In this document: positions 16,604-24,669 of the stretch, piece after piece
Numbering within the stretch: the stretch's first letter is position 1
Layout of the letters: the number at the start of each line of letters is the position of its first letter
NCBI GenBank assembly: GCA_027487485.1
Contig: JAIYDN010000039.1
Location: forward strand, 1-36,950
Reading direction: 5' to 3'
Origin: Planctomycetaceae bacterium
GTDB taxonomy: Bacteria > Planctomycetota > Planctomycetia > Pirellulales > Pirellulaceae
Length of the DNA stretch: 36,950 nt
Notes under the pieces: model-generated
What the model saw: the letters and a program-made list of their open reading frames with translations, nothing else
Databases searched by the model: none
What the model was told of the DNA's origin: nothing
Translations under genes and position numbers: made by a program

Positions 16604-18979
16604 TCACTCCGAAACCATATGGAAGTGAGTATGGTCGAAATAGACACTCTCGACGATGCCGGGTGTAGCAGGCTGCTCTAGTGTGCACTCGTAGAGCGTA
16701 TGATATTGAGCAGCATGCCCAATCAATGGCACAAACCGAGCTTTGTCCACCCACTCATGCACCTTCTTCAGATGGATCACAGGGATTGGCGTCTGGATTC
16801 GAGCATCGTTTCCAAGCGACATTCTCGATTTCTCAATTACATGAAGCACTTCGTCGTCCGTGGGTGGATCGATCGAAGGATCATTAGGAGCCGCTGTCAA
16901 TCGTCCTTGTACTTGGAGACGATTCTGTTTTGGTGGATTGCTTTGCTGAAGTAAACTCTCGAACCTGACTTGCGTCTGGAAGTCGATTCCGCCCAGACTG
17001 GGAGTCACGCAAATAACTAGAATACGGTCTTCTCCTTTAATCTTCTTTCGAATCCCACTTGCGACCAATGACTCTCCAGCATGTACTGTTTTATGGATCG
17101 CAAGCTGCACGATTTTTTGTGCCGCAGAGTTGTCTTCGGAATCTGCCTGTACCGGAGTCTCGCTCATGGTGAGATCATAAGAAAGCTGAATCGCATTCTC
17201 ATCGGTAATAACAGGCAGGACTACCATATTGGTGTCATCGAAGCTCGCGACCTCCCCTCGTTGTTTTGGGGTTTTCGTATCTCTTTGTGAAACAGTGACA
17301 TTCTGGCCGCTCATGCAAACTACTCTTGGGAGATAAAGACAATTCACTTTAGGATGTTTCGAGAGAGCATCTGTCGTTTCTGTGTCAAGCAATTGGATCG
17401 ACGGACCGGGACTATCAATTTTCGTATCGAACCAATCCTTGGAGATCAATTTGAAATCTTGTGGAGCAAAATGCATGATTTGGATCGCAACGGTCACCTG
17501 CTGAAAACCATCCTTGCGAAGCCGTGCTAGAGCATTCTCGATTGCTTTGATTTGAGGCGGTGATCCAGAGATATGCAATTCACGCTCGATGACTTTTGGC
17601 TCTGCGAAACTCACCATTGCCTCACCTGCCAATCCTAAATCGCTTGTGACATTGCCAAGAGATAGTGACTCGCTTATCGGCAAATTCTCAAGCAGCCGTT
17701 TCTTCGCCTCATCGTAGCTGTAGTTCTGATCGATAAGCATGTCAAGCAAGTCGCCGACATCGCAACGGTATTCCTCGAAAAGGGCTGGACTTGGCGCTTT
17801 TGTCTCGCGAATGGGAACATCGCTTGTTGGCCCCGACGGATCGTTCATGGGCTTGTCCTCTTGCGTTAAGCCTATTGAGGCACCGGGCAGTGCAAGTGCG
17901 CAACCAAGTATCAACGTTGCCCATATCCAACGCGGCGTTCGTGGGTGACTTCCTTGTCCCAATTTCATGATTCGCTCCATCCTGTTCAAAGTGATATCGA
18001 CCGGTCGCACTCCAGGCAGCGCTGGAGCAAGTTGCAACTGGTGCTTTCGTTCAAGTACATCTAAAAGACTCCGTGCGTACTCGCCGGGCGAGCAACCCAA
18101 GGACATGACGGTTTCTTCGTCGCAGCTACGTTCTGATTCTCGGGTCACCATCTGGCCAGCGATACGTACCAGAGGATGAAACCACCATAAGCTTGTCGCG
18201 ATGGTTTGCAACAAAGCCCACCATAAGTCGCCTCGGCGAATGTGAATCAGTTCGTGAGCGAGTAGCGGCTCAAGTTGTCGCGTACTCTTTCCGCGAACGA
18301 TCAATTCGGGCAACAGGATGGTTGGCTTGATAAGTCCGACTACGACAGGCCCAATCTCGTTCCTAATAATTCGAACGGGCACACAGCGTCTTACGCCAAG
18401 CTGTTTGCAAAGCTGACGCACCTTTTCATTGATAGGTGCATCCTCACGATAGCCGCTCGCGTACGCCGAACGAAGGAATCGGAGCAGCCTGATCCATGTC
18501 CTAGTCAAGCCAAAAACAAATCCGGCAGCTATCGTTGCAAGCACTATGGATGTCAGCCAGCGACATACGCCTATTGCATGAATTCGCTGTGACATGAGCG
18601 ACTCAAGGTAGTTCGGTGGATTAAGCTTAGTACCATCTTCGTAAGCCTCTTGATCTCCCCGGCCCACACGGATCTTGTATGACGCTGAATCTGCTTGTGA
18701 GACGGCTTGGCTCATTCGATTAGGGCGTGGCAATTCGGATTCAAAAGTACTGCGTTGAATACTGGCGATCGATGTGCTTAACCAGCTAAAGATGCTAGTT
18801 GGACTACCCCAAGTTGGCGGTGACAAGCATTTGAGCAAAACGAGAATCCACAGCGAATGCGCTAGATGCGGTCGTTCTTTGGCAACGAGCTTGGTTACAC
18901 CCCAAACCAATCCGACAAGTAAGGTCACCTGAACCACATGACTCGCAAGCATTGCCGTCCACGGTTGAGCGTCCATCAT
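16604..18979 (-). CDS. M56/BlaR1-like membrane metalloprotease with secretin-like C-terminal region
   Basis: 791 residues. The N-terminal half is an M56 protease: hydrophobic segments near 12-28, 42-52 and 141-160, the zinc motif HELIH at 242-246, and ESERSCDEE (281-289), whose glutamate is the expected third ligand. A further membrane segment spans about 352-370. In BlaR1 the following external part is a penicillin-binding sensor. Here residues ~465-665 instead resemble secretin/type II-III secretion domains: VTVAIQIMHF, then LPRVVCMSGQNVTV, and ILVICVTPSLGG. The final ~90 residues are unassigned. The ATG at 18979 follows GAGGAG and overlaps the repressor stop as ATGA, so the two are translationally coupled. 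By analogy the protease would destroy the BlaI-type repressor on a signal; the signal is unknown. Confidence 0.85.
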   Translation of the reverse strand: MMDAQPWTAMLASHVVQVTLLVGLVWGVTKLVAKERPHLAHSLWILVLLKCLSPPTWGSPTSIFSWLSTSIASIQRSTFESELPRPNRMSQAVSQADSASYKIRVGRGDQEAYEDGTKLNPPNYLESLMSQRIHAIGVCRWLTSIVLATIAAGFVFGLTRTWIRLLRFLRSAYASGYREDAPINEKVRQLCKQLGVRRCVPVRIIRNEIGPVVVGLIKPTILLPELIVRGKSTRQLEPLLAHELIHIRRGDLWWALLQTIATSLWWFHPLVRIAGQMVTRESERSCDEETVMSLGCSPGEYARSLLDVLERKHQLQLAPALPGVRPVDITLNRMERIMKLGQGSHPRTPRWIWATLILGCALALPGASIGLTQEDKPMNDPSGPTSDVPIRETKAPSPALFEEYRCDVGDLLDMLIDQNYSYDEAKKRLLENLPISESLSLGNVTSDLGLAGEAMVSFAEPKVIERELHISGSPPQIKAIENALARLRKDGFQQVTVAIQIMHFAPQDFKLISKDWFDTKIDSPGPSIQLLDTETTDALSKHPKVNCLYLPRVVCMSGQNVTVSQRDTKTPKQRGEVASFDDTNMVVLPVITDENAIQLSYDLTMSETPVQADSEDNSAAQKIVQLAIHKTVHAGESLVASGIRKKIKGEDRILVICVTPSLGGIDFQTQVRFESLLQQSNPPKQNRLQVQGRLTAAPNDPSIDPPTDDEVLHVIEKSRMSLGNDARIQTPIPVIHLKKVHEWVDKARFVPLIGHAAQYHTLYECTLEQPATPGIVESVYFDHTHFHMVSE

Positions 18980-19359
18980 TTGCTCCTCGATTCGTCCATT
19001 TTCTCGATCAAACGACGAATCTCCTGGAGACCTTCGCTATCGATGTTTTTTTGTTCGAGCAGGTGGCGAACCAGCGGCAGCGACTCGCCCCCGAATAGTC
19101 GATCCACCAGGTCGCAAACGGTATCGCGAATCACAGTTCGAGGTTTCGCGCTAGCGGAATAGGTTCTCACGCGGCCTTGAATCGTACTTGTCGCATAGCC
19201 TTTCGCTTCAATCCGTCGAAGATAAGTTTGCACAGTCGCAAAGGTGGCATCGCGATCAGCCGACAATCGTTCGTGAATTTCCCGTACAGTTGCGGGCCCG
19301 ATCTCCCAGAGCAATCGGGCGACTTCCATTTCACTTTTCGATAACGCGGGACGCGCCAC
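18976..19359 (-). CDS. BlaI/MecI-type winged-helix repressor
   Basis: A 127-residue DNA-binding repressor. RPALSKSEMEVARLLW opens the winged helix, followed by ATVREIHERL and the recognition region TFATVQTYLRRIEAKG. The longer frame to 19458 starts with a TTG inside the operator. I chose the GTG at 19359 because GGAGG stands six bases before it, the length matches BlaI (about 125 residues), and the operator then lies upstream instead of in the coding region. An ATG at 19401 (141 residues) is the alternative. The C-terminal half should dimerise and be cut by the co-transcribed M56 protease, whose ATG overlaps this stop by four bases. Confidence 0.9.
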   Translation of the reverse strand: MARPALSKSEMEVARLLWEIGPATVREIHERLSADRDATFATVQTYLRRIEAKGYATSTIQGRVRTYSASAKPRTVIRDTVCDLVDRLFGGESLPLVRHLLEQKNIDSEGLQEIRRLIEKMDESRSK

Positions 19360-19402
19360 ACTGAACCTCCAACTGAGAACCGATCGCAAGTTGAATTGCA
19401 TG

Positions 19403-19452
19403 TGTACGTTTGTACGTTCTTGAATATAAGCGTACATACGTACGTATGACAA
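19403..19452 (-). promoter_or_regulatory. Promoter with interleaved palindromic operators for the BlaI/M56 operon
   Basis: Read on the minus strand, TTGTCA (19447-19452) and TATATT (19423-19428) are separated by 18 bases, each five of six matches to the sigma-70 consensus. A perfect 14 bp palindrome CATACGTACGTATG (19435-19448) fills the spacer. CGTACATACGTACG (19431-19444) and TGTACGTTTGTACG (19403-19416) form a 12-of-14 inverted repeat across the -10 box. The TACA/TGTA content resembles known BlaI/MecI operators. Binding would block the promoter, giving autorepression. The rest of the gap up to 19688 shows nothing else beyond a GGAG before the next gene. Confidence 0.7.
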
Positions 19453-19688
19453 GAGCAAGTTGCGAAACAGAGCCCGTTAGCTACATCCGACAAAGGTTGC
19501 GAGCAGGCTCCGCCGTGCCGTGCACCAAGCGTAAACGGACACTTCTTGAATGAGAACTTCATCATATTCAGCGCTATATCTTCATCTACCTGACCAATGT
19601 CGAGAGTACTATTCGCTGAGTTGAGAGATTCCGAGTTCTAGTTTTCGCGTACCGATTTGGGCCGCCAAACACATTTGGAGACCATTGG

Positions 19689-20804
19689 ATGTTTCGATGT
19701 TTCACATTGTTGGTATGCGCGTTTGCTTTTCTTTCCTGTAATCTTCCTACACCTAACGCGTCAAAGAAGATCCGTAAACCTAAAGCAGAATTTCTTGGGC
19801 AACCTGAATTCGCATTCAGTCCTGACGGAAAGTGGATTGCGTATCTCCGCGGCATGCGCGACACTGCGACCTGGAAATCAGAAACCAAATCTCCAAACGT
19901 TCAAGACTATTGGGATTCCGCAATTGCATTTTCACCAGACTCCAAGCTTCTCGCAGTTGGAAGCCGAGAGGGTACCGTCGTTGTTTATAGTGTGCCTTTG
20001 TACCAGCCACTCTTTTCGTTTAGGTCAGACATCAATGCGATCATTGGATTGGGTTTTACTTCGGACAGCAAGTCCATTGTCACAGCATCCTTTGACGGAA
20101 GTGTCTCAAAGTATTCCGTTGAAATAAATGATGAATCGACCAATACGGCAAAGCAGTGGCCACCCTTGTTTCAGCAAGCGAAAAAACGTCGAGAATTAAA
20201 ATATGGACGGGAGAAATTCGCGTTGTCGCCCGATCGTTCGCGGATAGCAGTCGGAGACGGAGAACGCATCGAAGTGTTGAATATCGACGACTTCTCGAAC
20301 ATCAAATCGCTTCCAGGTGGAAGCATTGACGGAGGCTCATTGACGGACTTGCGATTTTCACCGGATGGAAAGCATGTCTTATCGATCGCTGCCGATGTCG
20401 TGACTTCATTTTCCATCGACGATGACTCGCCGCCAAAAACTTTTCAAACGACTAACATTTTTTACAACACCTCCGGTTCCTGGTGCCAAAACGGCGAGGT
20501 AGTTGCGGTATTCTATTTCGGTAAAAACAGGAATTTCGATCCTGCAGCCGTGATTAAAAATTATATGGTAATCGAATTTTTCGATTTTGAGTCTGCGAAG
20601 TCGCTAGGGGCATATCCTGCTCATCCACATCCTGTTGCCGCGGGTAAGTCGAAAATTCTATTGTCGCCTGACGAATCAATTCTTGCATCATCGGGTGGGG
20701 ACTCAGGATTGGGCGACCTCCAAGTTCGCCTTTGGGATTACGCTGACATGTTAAAAAATCTTGATGGCGCACCGCCGCCAAATCAAAAGGAATTAGAAAA
20801 GTAA
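19689..20804 (+). CDS. Exported WD40/PD40-like beta-propeller protein
   Basis: 371 residues with a short hydrophobic N-terminus ending in FLSC, which could be an imperfect lipobox (C17) or a signal peptide. Several blades carry FSPDGK or FSPDSK type motifs (FAFSPDGKWIAYL, IAFSPDSKLLAVGS, FTSDSKSIVTAS, LRFSPDGKHVLS, LSPDESILASSG), typical of WD40/PD40 propellers. No catalytic residues are visible, so a binding or scaffold role is likely and the ligand is unknown. GGAG eight bases before the ATG at 19689 supports the start. The gene is divergent from the BlaI operon and convergent with the sulfatase. It looks more A+T-rich than its neighbours towards the 3' end, which might reflect separate origin. 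Confidence 0.8.
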   Translation: MFRCFTLLVCAFAFLSCNLPTPNASKKIRKPKAEFLGQPEFAFSPDGKWIAYLRGMRDTATWKSETKSPNVQDYWDSAIAFSPDSKLLAVGSREGTVVVYSVPLYQPLFSFRSDINAIIGLGFTSDSKSIVTASFDGSVSKYSVEINDESTNTAKQWPPLFQQAKKRRELKYGREKFALSPDRSRIAVGDGERIEVLNIDDFSNIKSLPGGSIDGGSLTDLRFSPDGKHVLSIAADVVTSFSIDDDSPPKTFQTTNIFYNTSGSWCQNGEVVAVFYFGKNRNFDPAAVIKNYMVIEFFDFESAKSLGAYPAHPHPVAAGKSKILLSPDESILASSGGDSGLGDLQVRLWDYADMLKNLDGAPPPNQKELEK

Positions 20805-20868
20805 TCGTGTATCCAGCAACGGAAACTCAGGTTGGCGGTTGATCGAAAAGAGCCCGTAGCTCAGTGCC

Positions 20869-20907
20869 ATGCACTACTTGCCCAAAGCTTTCCAACTCGA
20901 TTCTTAA
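20869..20907 (+). pseudogene. Possible relic of a threonine synthase 3' end
   Basis: Reading from the ATG at 20869 gives MHYLPKAFQLDS then TAA. The last 12 residues of the threonine synthase in this window are [12 protein letters not shown] then TAG. Six residues and the stop position agree, and matching codons differ mostly at the third base (AAG/AAA, GCG/GCT, CAG/CAA, TCG/TCT, TAG/TAA). The next 15 bases after both stops also match closely (ATGCxGATAGCGAC). Upstream the resemblance fades and contains a stop, so this is at most a short remnant. Chance or a shared repeat element is not excluded. Confidence 0.35.
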
Positions 20908-20913
20908 ATGCAG

Positions 20914-20948
20914 ATAGCGACATTCGGGCTTGCCCCGAATGTCGCTAT
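20914..20948. terminator. Strong 15 bp hairpin, possible bidirectional terminator
   Basis: ATAGCGACATTCGGG (20914-20928) pairs perfectly with CCCGAATGTCGCTAT (20934-20948) around a five-base loop. It lies 110 bp after the WD40-like gene and 240 bp after the sulfatase stop, between convergent transcripts. No U-run follows on either strand, so the terminator role is positional inference. It could equally be a REP-like element. Confidence 0.55.
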
Positions 20949-21053
20949 AGGTTTGGTGTGCTAACTGCCATGCCGAACCAGCATTCGTTCGTGGGCCGAT
21001 GACCCACGATTTCGGTCTCGAAGGTGGTAGTCTCGAGTTAGCGCACCAAACCT
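20949..21053. repeat. Long-range inverted repeat enclosing smaller hairpin
   Basis: AGGTTTGGTGTGCTAAC (20949-20965) and GTTAGCGCACCAAACCT (21037-21053) are reverse complements at 16 of 17 positions, 71 bases apart. Inside, CGTGGG (20990-20995) pairs with CCCACG (21003-21008). The element abuts the hairpin at 20914-20948. It could be a MITE-like insertion or a structured transcript end. The remaining gap (21054-21185) holds no gene I can support. Confidence 0.65.
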
Positions 21054-21185
21054 GTTGCGAAGAAGGGCACAAGGCCAATCTTCGCGTTGGGACCCTCAGA
21101 ACGGCGGCACCTTTTGGCTCTTCTATTCTTTTGCCGACGTTGGTCGCCTGATCATGGCCGACGAGTGGGCCAAATTGCCGCCAAT

Positions 21186-22625
21186 CTACGGTTGTAACCT
21201 AAGCGAGTCTCCCAGTTGTGATTGCAAATCAACCAATTCTCTCTGGAGCGTTTTGATGCGACTTGCTTGTGCAGGATCGTTAGACAGATCGTTCATTTCC
21301 GACGGATCGCTTGTTAGATCGTAAAGACGATTGATTTTGGTCTTTGGATACACAATCCATTTCCATTGATCCGCGATCACGCAGCGTTGAAGATGAAGAT
21401 AGGCGCCGTAAATGGCGGGATACTTCGAGACTTCGGTATCCCCGCGAAGCAATGGAAGCACGCTATGAAACTCCGTTGTCGAGGGCTTCGGAACCTGTGC
21501 GAGTTCAAGAGTGGTCGCCATGACATCCTGGAGATAGATAGGAGCCGTAATTCTATGGTTTGGTTTTGCTTCGGGACCTACCACGATAAAGGGAACGCGA
21601 ATGCTATGATCATACAAATTTTGCTTACCAAAGAATCCATGATTTCCAACGGCAAGTCCGTGGTCGGCCGTGAAGAAGATATATGTATTGTCCGCTTTTC
21701 CAGATCTGTCGAGTGAGTCGAGGATTCGTCCGATTTGCTGGTCAAGATGAGTGATCAGTGCATAGTACTCTCGCCGATGGACCTTGATGGCGTATTCGGT
21801 CCTAGGAAAGGGAGCAAGCTTTTCATCTCGCAAATCAGGGCCACAACCGATGGTATCCTTGTGCGGATATTCCTTGAGAAAACTTTTGGGAAGCTTGATT
21901 CGATCGACAGGATATCTATCCAAGAACTCTTGCGGCGATTGACGAGGGTCGTGTGGCGCATTGAAAGCGATATACATAAAGAAGGGATTGGGTTTATCTT
22001 TGGCAGTCTCGATAAAGCTGATTGCATCATCGGCTCCCACTTCCGACCAATGCTTGCCTCCGCTCCAAAAGCCTCCCAAGGCTTTGTCGGAAGCAGACCA
22101 CTCATCCATTTCGTTTTCCACTGGGCGATTGTAAGAGCCTTCTTTTGTCCCCGGCATGCCGGGCCGCACGTTTCTCGCGACGTCAAAGGTAAGTTCTGGG
22201 TTTGCTTGAATGTGCCACTTTCCCGTCATGTAGGTGTCATAGCCTGCAGACTTGAGCAACTGTGGCCAAAGCCGCCCCTCTTTGCGTTCCTTTTCGGTTG
22301 ATGCCGAAATCTGTTCCGCATGCCAGACACTTCGACCGGTAAGCAACATATTGCGACTTGCAACACATACAGCCCCGCTCCATGAACCCATGTTGTAAGC
22401 ATGAGTGAACGTTGTGCCACGCTTGACCAAACGATCAAGATTTGGCGTTTCAATGTCTGTATGTCCAAACGCAGATATCGCTTCGTAGGTGAAATCATCG
22501 GCGAACAGAAACAAGACGTTCGGTTTCTCAGCCGCATCACCAGCGGAAACCAAAAACAACCAAGAAATACAGCAACCAACGAAAAGGAGTGGCATGGTCG
22601 GCGTTAGCAAGAAGGAGCGATTCAT
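21186..22625 (-). CDS. Exported type I sulfatase
   Basis: 479 residues, predicted to hydrolyse sulfate esters outside the cytoplasm. A signal peptide spans about 1-32, ending before AEKPNVLFLFADD; the double aspartate (43-44) is the first calcium-binding pair. The active-site segment is CVASRNMLLTGR, in which C87 would be oxidised to formylglycine. The motif is C-x-A-S-R in place of the common C-x-P-S-R, a variant accepted in bacterial sulfatases. TGKWH and FTADHG supply further active-site residues. The ending LYDLTSDPSEMNDLS is typical of the C-terminal subdomain. The substrate cannot be read from sequence; algal sulfated polysaccharides are common targets in planctomycetes. No formylglycine-generating enzyme is in the window. 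Confidence 0.92.
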   Translation of the reverse strand: MNRSFLLTPTMPLLFVGCCISWLFLVSAGDAAEKPNVLFLFADDFTYEAISAFGHTDIETPNLDRLVKRGTTFTHAYNMGSWSGAVCVASRNMLLTGRSVWHAEQISASTEKERKEGRLWPQLLKSAGYDTYMTGKWHIQANPELTFDVARNVRPGMPGTKEGSYNRPVENEMDEWSASDKALGGFWSGGKHWSEVGADDAISFIETAKDKPNPFFMYIAFNAPHDPRQSPQEFLDRYPVDRIKLPKSFLKEYPHKDTIGCGPDLRDEKLAPFPRTEYAIKVHRREYYALITHLDQQIGRILDSLDRSGKADNTYIFFTADHGLAVGNHGFFGKQNLYDHSIRVPFIVVGPEAKPNHRITAPIYLQDVMATTLELAQVPKPSTTEFHSVLPLLRGDTEVSKYPAIYGAYLHLQRCVIADQWKWIVYPKTKINRLYDLTSDPSEMNDLSNDPAQASRIKTLQRELVDLQSQLGDSLRLQP

Positions 22626-22745
22626 TCATCTGGCCCAATCAATTCCAAGGAGAGTTTTTCATGATCAAGATATCCAGAACTTCAAGCAGTGCCACTCATT
22701 TTTGGCTTGATTCTGCTTGAGTGTTAGTCTTTTTGATGAAAACAG

Positions 22746-24230
22746 TTAGGTACGCAGCACTAGCTTGGCATTCGTAGTCCAGCGGCGAATGATGTTGAGT
22801 TCTTGTTGGTTCGGGTGGCGATTGAGCTTGCCTCGAATCTGGACGACTTGACGCGTCCCTGGGTTCACTTCGATCGTAACTCGTTTCTCGACCATCGAAC
22901 TCTGCTCCAATTCCATGGTCCAAATGGAGCTGTGGCCTTTTGCGCAGGAGCTTACATAACTCGCGACGCAATGCTTCAGCTTTCGCCCCTCGACAATCAA
23001 GGATTGCTGAGTTACCAGTTCTCGAATGGTCCAGATCTTGAAATTGGGTTCGCCAACCGTTCCTTCCGTCATGCGAAACGGCTGAATGTTTGTCGTGTTC
23101 CAAGTTCGGATTTTCTGTCCTGAAGTCTTCGCGAGTTCGCGATGCCATCGCGTGACTTGTTCCAGAAGCGATTCCGGCGACCTTCCTTTCATACTCAGGT
23201 TGGGTTGGCGCGGACCTTGCACATTCTCGCCATTTGCACCTTCAACATGAACGAACCGTTCCTGGTGAAGATAATCGATGACGGGTCCGATATGAACTGG
23301 GTCCAGCATCGGATGATCAATGAACCACGACAGGACTGTATTCCAGAAATCGTCTTGCGAGAAATCGCTCCCCAATCGAGTTGCAACAATCGCGTCCGCA
23401 AGTCGCTTCGAACCTCCCAAGCTTAGCACGTGCGCCCACCGCAGCGCCTCTGGAATCATGAGATTGGCTGGGCTCGACGAAAAACTCTTCGATAGTTTCC
23501 GCGTATAAGGAATCGGAAGCCGACATCCTTTGAGACCGGCTCCGGACCCAACTTGCACGCACCATTCTCGAAGCGAAATCGCTTCCTTTTGCATTCCGCT
23601 AAACCAAGCGGAGATCATGCACTCCGGCATCTCGCCATGTCTATCGAACAAATGGTGAATCAGACTGCTAAATTGCCGACGAGGGTTGTACGAGCAAGGC
23701 TTCCAATCCTGGATCGGGCGGATCCATCGGCTCTGATAGGCGGAAAGCAACATCAACCCAGCTAGAAAGGTGTTGTCATGGGATTGAGTGAACCGAGGCG
23801 ATGCAAGGACTGGTTCAAAAAACAGTTTCGCGTTTTGCTTTGACACATGCTGAACGATATCCATTAAGACTTGCGCTGACGGAACCTCCGCGGACAGACT
23901 ATCAATGGATTGCTTAAGTCTTGTCGCAACATACGCAATGTGGGCAACGCGAATGGTTGCTGGATCTTCGCCATTGCATGCATCCAAGACCCACCCCAAC
24001 GCATCTCTCGTCTTAGGTTCTTGTGCGCTTCGAAGAATGTTTTGCCGAAGTGAATTTGCAACCGCAAGTTCTCTTGCCAATTGCTTCCGATGCTTTTGCA
24101 TTGCGATGGGGAAGCCCAAAGCACGGCACCAGTTCGTATACTGTTCACGAGTCGCAAAACCAATCGATCGAACGTGCTGATCAAGCATCGCTTCCGGAGC
24201 TTGTTTTTGTTTCTTCCCAACTCGACGCAA
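22746..24230 (-). CDS. PcfJ-like protein
   Basis: 494 residues. The C-terminal 110 resemble the PcfJ domain: ELVTQQSLIVEGRKLKHCV, with HCVASY at 420-425, a following CAKGHSSIW, then RVTIEV (450-455), QIRGKLNR (464-471) and a final Trp-containing helix (IIRRW). The first ~390 residues are alpha-helical and Arg-rich, without recognised domains. PcfJ was named from a conjugative enterococcal plasmid, but relatives are widespread on chromosomes and their biochemical function is unknown. No transfer, relaxase or integrase genes are visible here, so conjugation is not implied. The gene is 120 bp downstream of nothing on its own strand except a repeat-rich gap, and upstream of the sulfatase. Confidence 0.72.
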   Translation of the reverse strand: MRRVGKKQKQAPEAMLDQHVRSIGFATREQYTNWCRALGFPIAMQKHRKQLARELAVANSLRQNILRSAQEPKTRDALGWVLDACNGEDPATIRVAHIAYVATRLKQSIDSLSAEVPSAQVLMDIVQHVSKQNAKLFFEPVLASPRFTQSHDNTFLAGLMLLSAYQSRWIRPIQDWKPCSYNPRRQFSSLIHHLFDRHGEMPECMISAWFSGMQKEAISLREWCVQVGSGAGLKGCRLPIPYTRKLSKSFSSSPANLMIPEALRWAHVLSLGGSKRLADAIVATRLGSDFSQDDFWNTVLSWFIDHPMLDPVHIGPVIDYLHQERFVHVEGANGENVQGPRQPNLSMKGRSPESLLEQVTRWHRELAKTSGQKIRTWNTTNIQPFRMTEGTVGEPNFKIWTIRELVTQQSLIVEGRKLKHCVASYVSSCAKGHSSIWTMELEQSSMVEKRVTIEVNPGTRQVVQIRGKLNRHPNQQELNIIRRWTTNAKLVLRT

Positions 24231-24349
24231 TCCAATTCCCCACCAAGCACTTCAAATAGTCGTATGAGGGAATGATCTTGCAACAAGCGTCGAGGTTCGC
24301 GCGAAATGCAAAGCATTTGTTCAACGCGACTTTGGGATGAGCTATAGCG

Positions 24350-24377
24350 TGTCGAACAGTGCATGTCGAACAGTGCA
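24350..24377. repeat. 14 bp tandem duplication
   Basis: TGTCGAACAGTGCA occurs twice back to back (24350-24363 and 24364-24377) in the non-coding gap upstream of the PcfJ-like gene. It may be a slippage product. No function can be assigned. Confidence 0.8.
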
Positions 24378-24415
24378 TGGTACCGACCACGCTCTGAGCG
24401 CACGCCCAGAATTTC

Positions 24416-24657
24416 GCTTCCGTCGAGTTTACCTCGGCGGAGCGCACAACTGAACGCTACCAAGCAGACACGCAGGCTCCGACCGGGCGAAGCCCAACGG
24501 AGGCCTAAAAAGAAGAAGAAATTCTTGAGGGCGCGAGAGGCGATGTCGCTGGTAGCTTCCAGTTGCTGCTTCCGATTGGGATAAACCCAACGGAAAGCAA
24601 AAGGCCGAAGCTTCCGTCGAGTTTATCTCGGCGGGGCGCACAACTGAACGCTACCAA
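24416..24657. repeat. 48 bp direct repeat in 440 bp non-coding gap
   Basis: The block 24416-24463 recurs at 24610-24657 with two substitutions in 48 bases, 194 bp apart. Between them the phrase CCCAACGGA also occurs twice (near 24492 and 24586), so the spacer is itself partly repetitive. The gap 24231-24669 has no gene I trust; short frames on both strands merely read through the repeats and share the start MR(S/P)AE(V/I)NSTEA. It looks like an interspersed planctomycete-type intergenic element. Confidence 0.75.
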
Positions 24658-24669
24658 CGTTGCATTCGC

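Noticed and set aside
20827-21078. 83-codon minus-strand frame
   Set aside because: It runs through two inverted repeats and the presumed relic; no family features and no ribosome site.
22746-24230. Conjugative or integrative element around the PcfJ-like gene
   Set aside because: No integrase, relaxase, transfer genes, or attachment repeats next to the tRNA or elsewhere were found.
24429-24641. 70-codon minus-strand frame in the repeat-rich gap
   Set aside because: Consists of the duplicated block and spacer only; shares its start with another frame because of the repeat.
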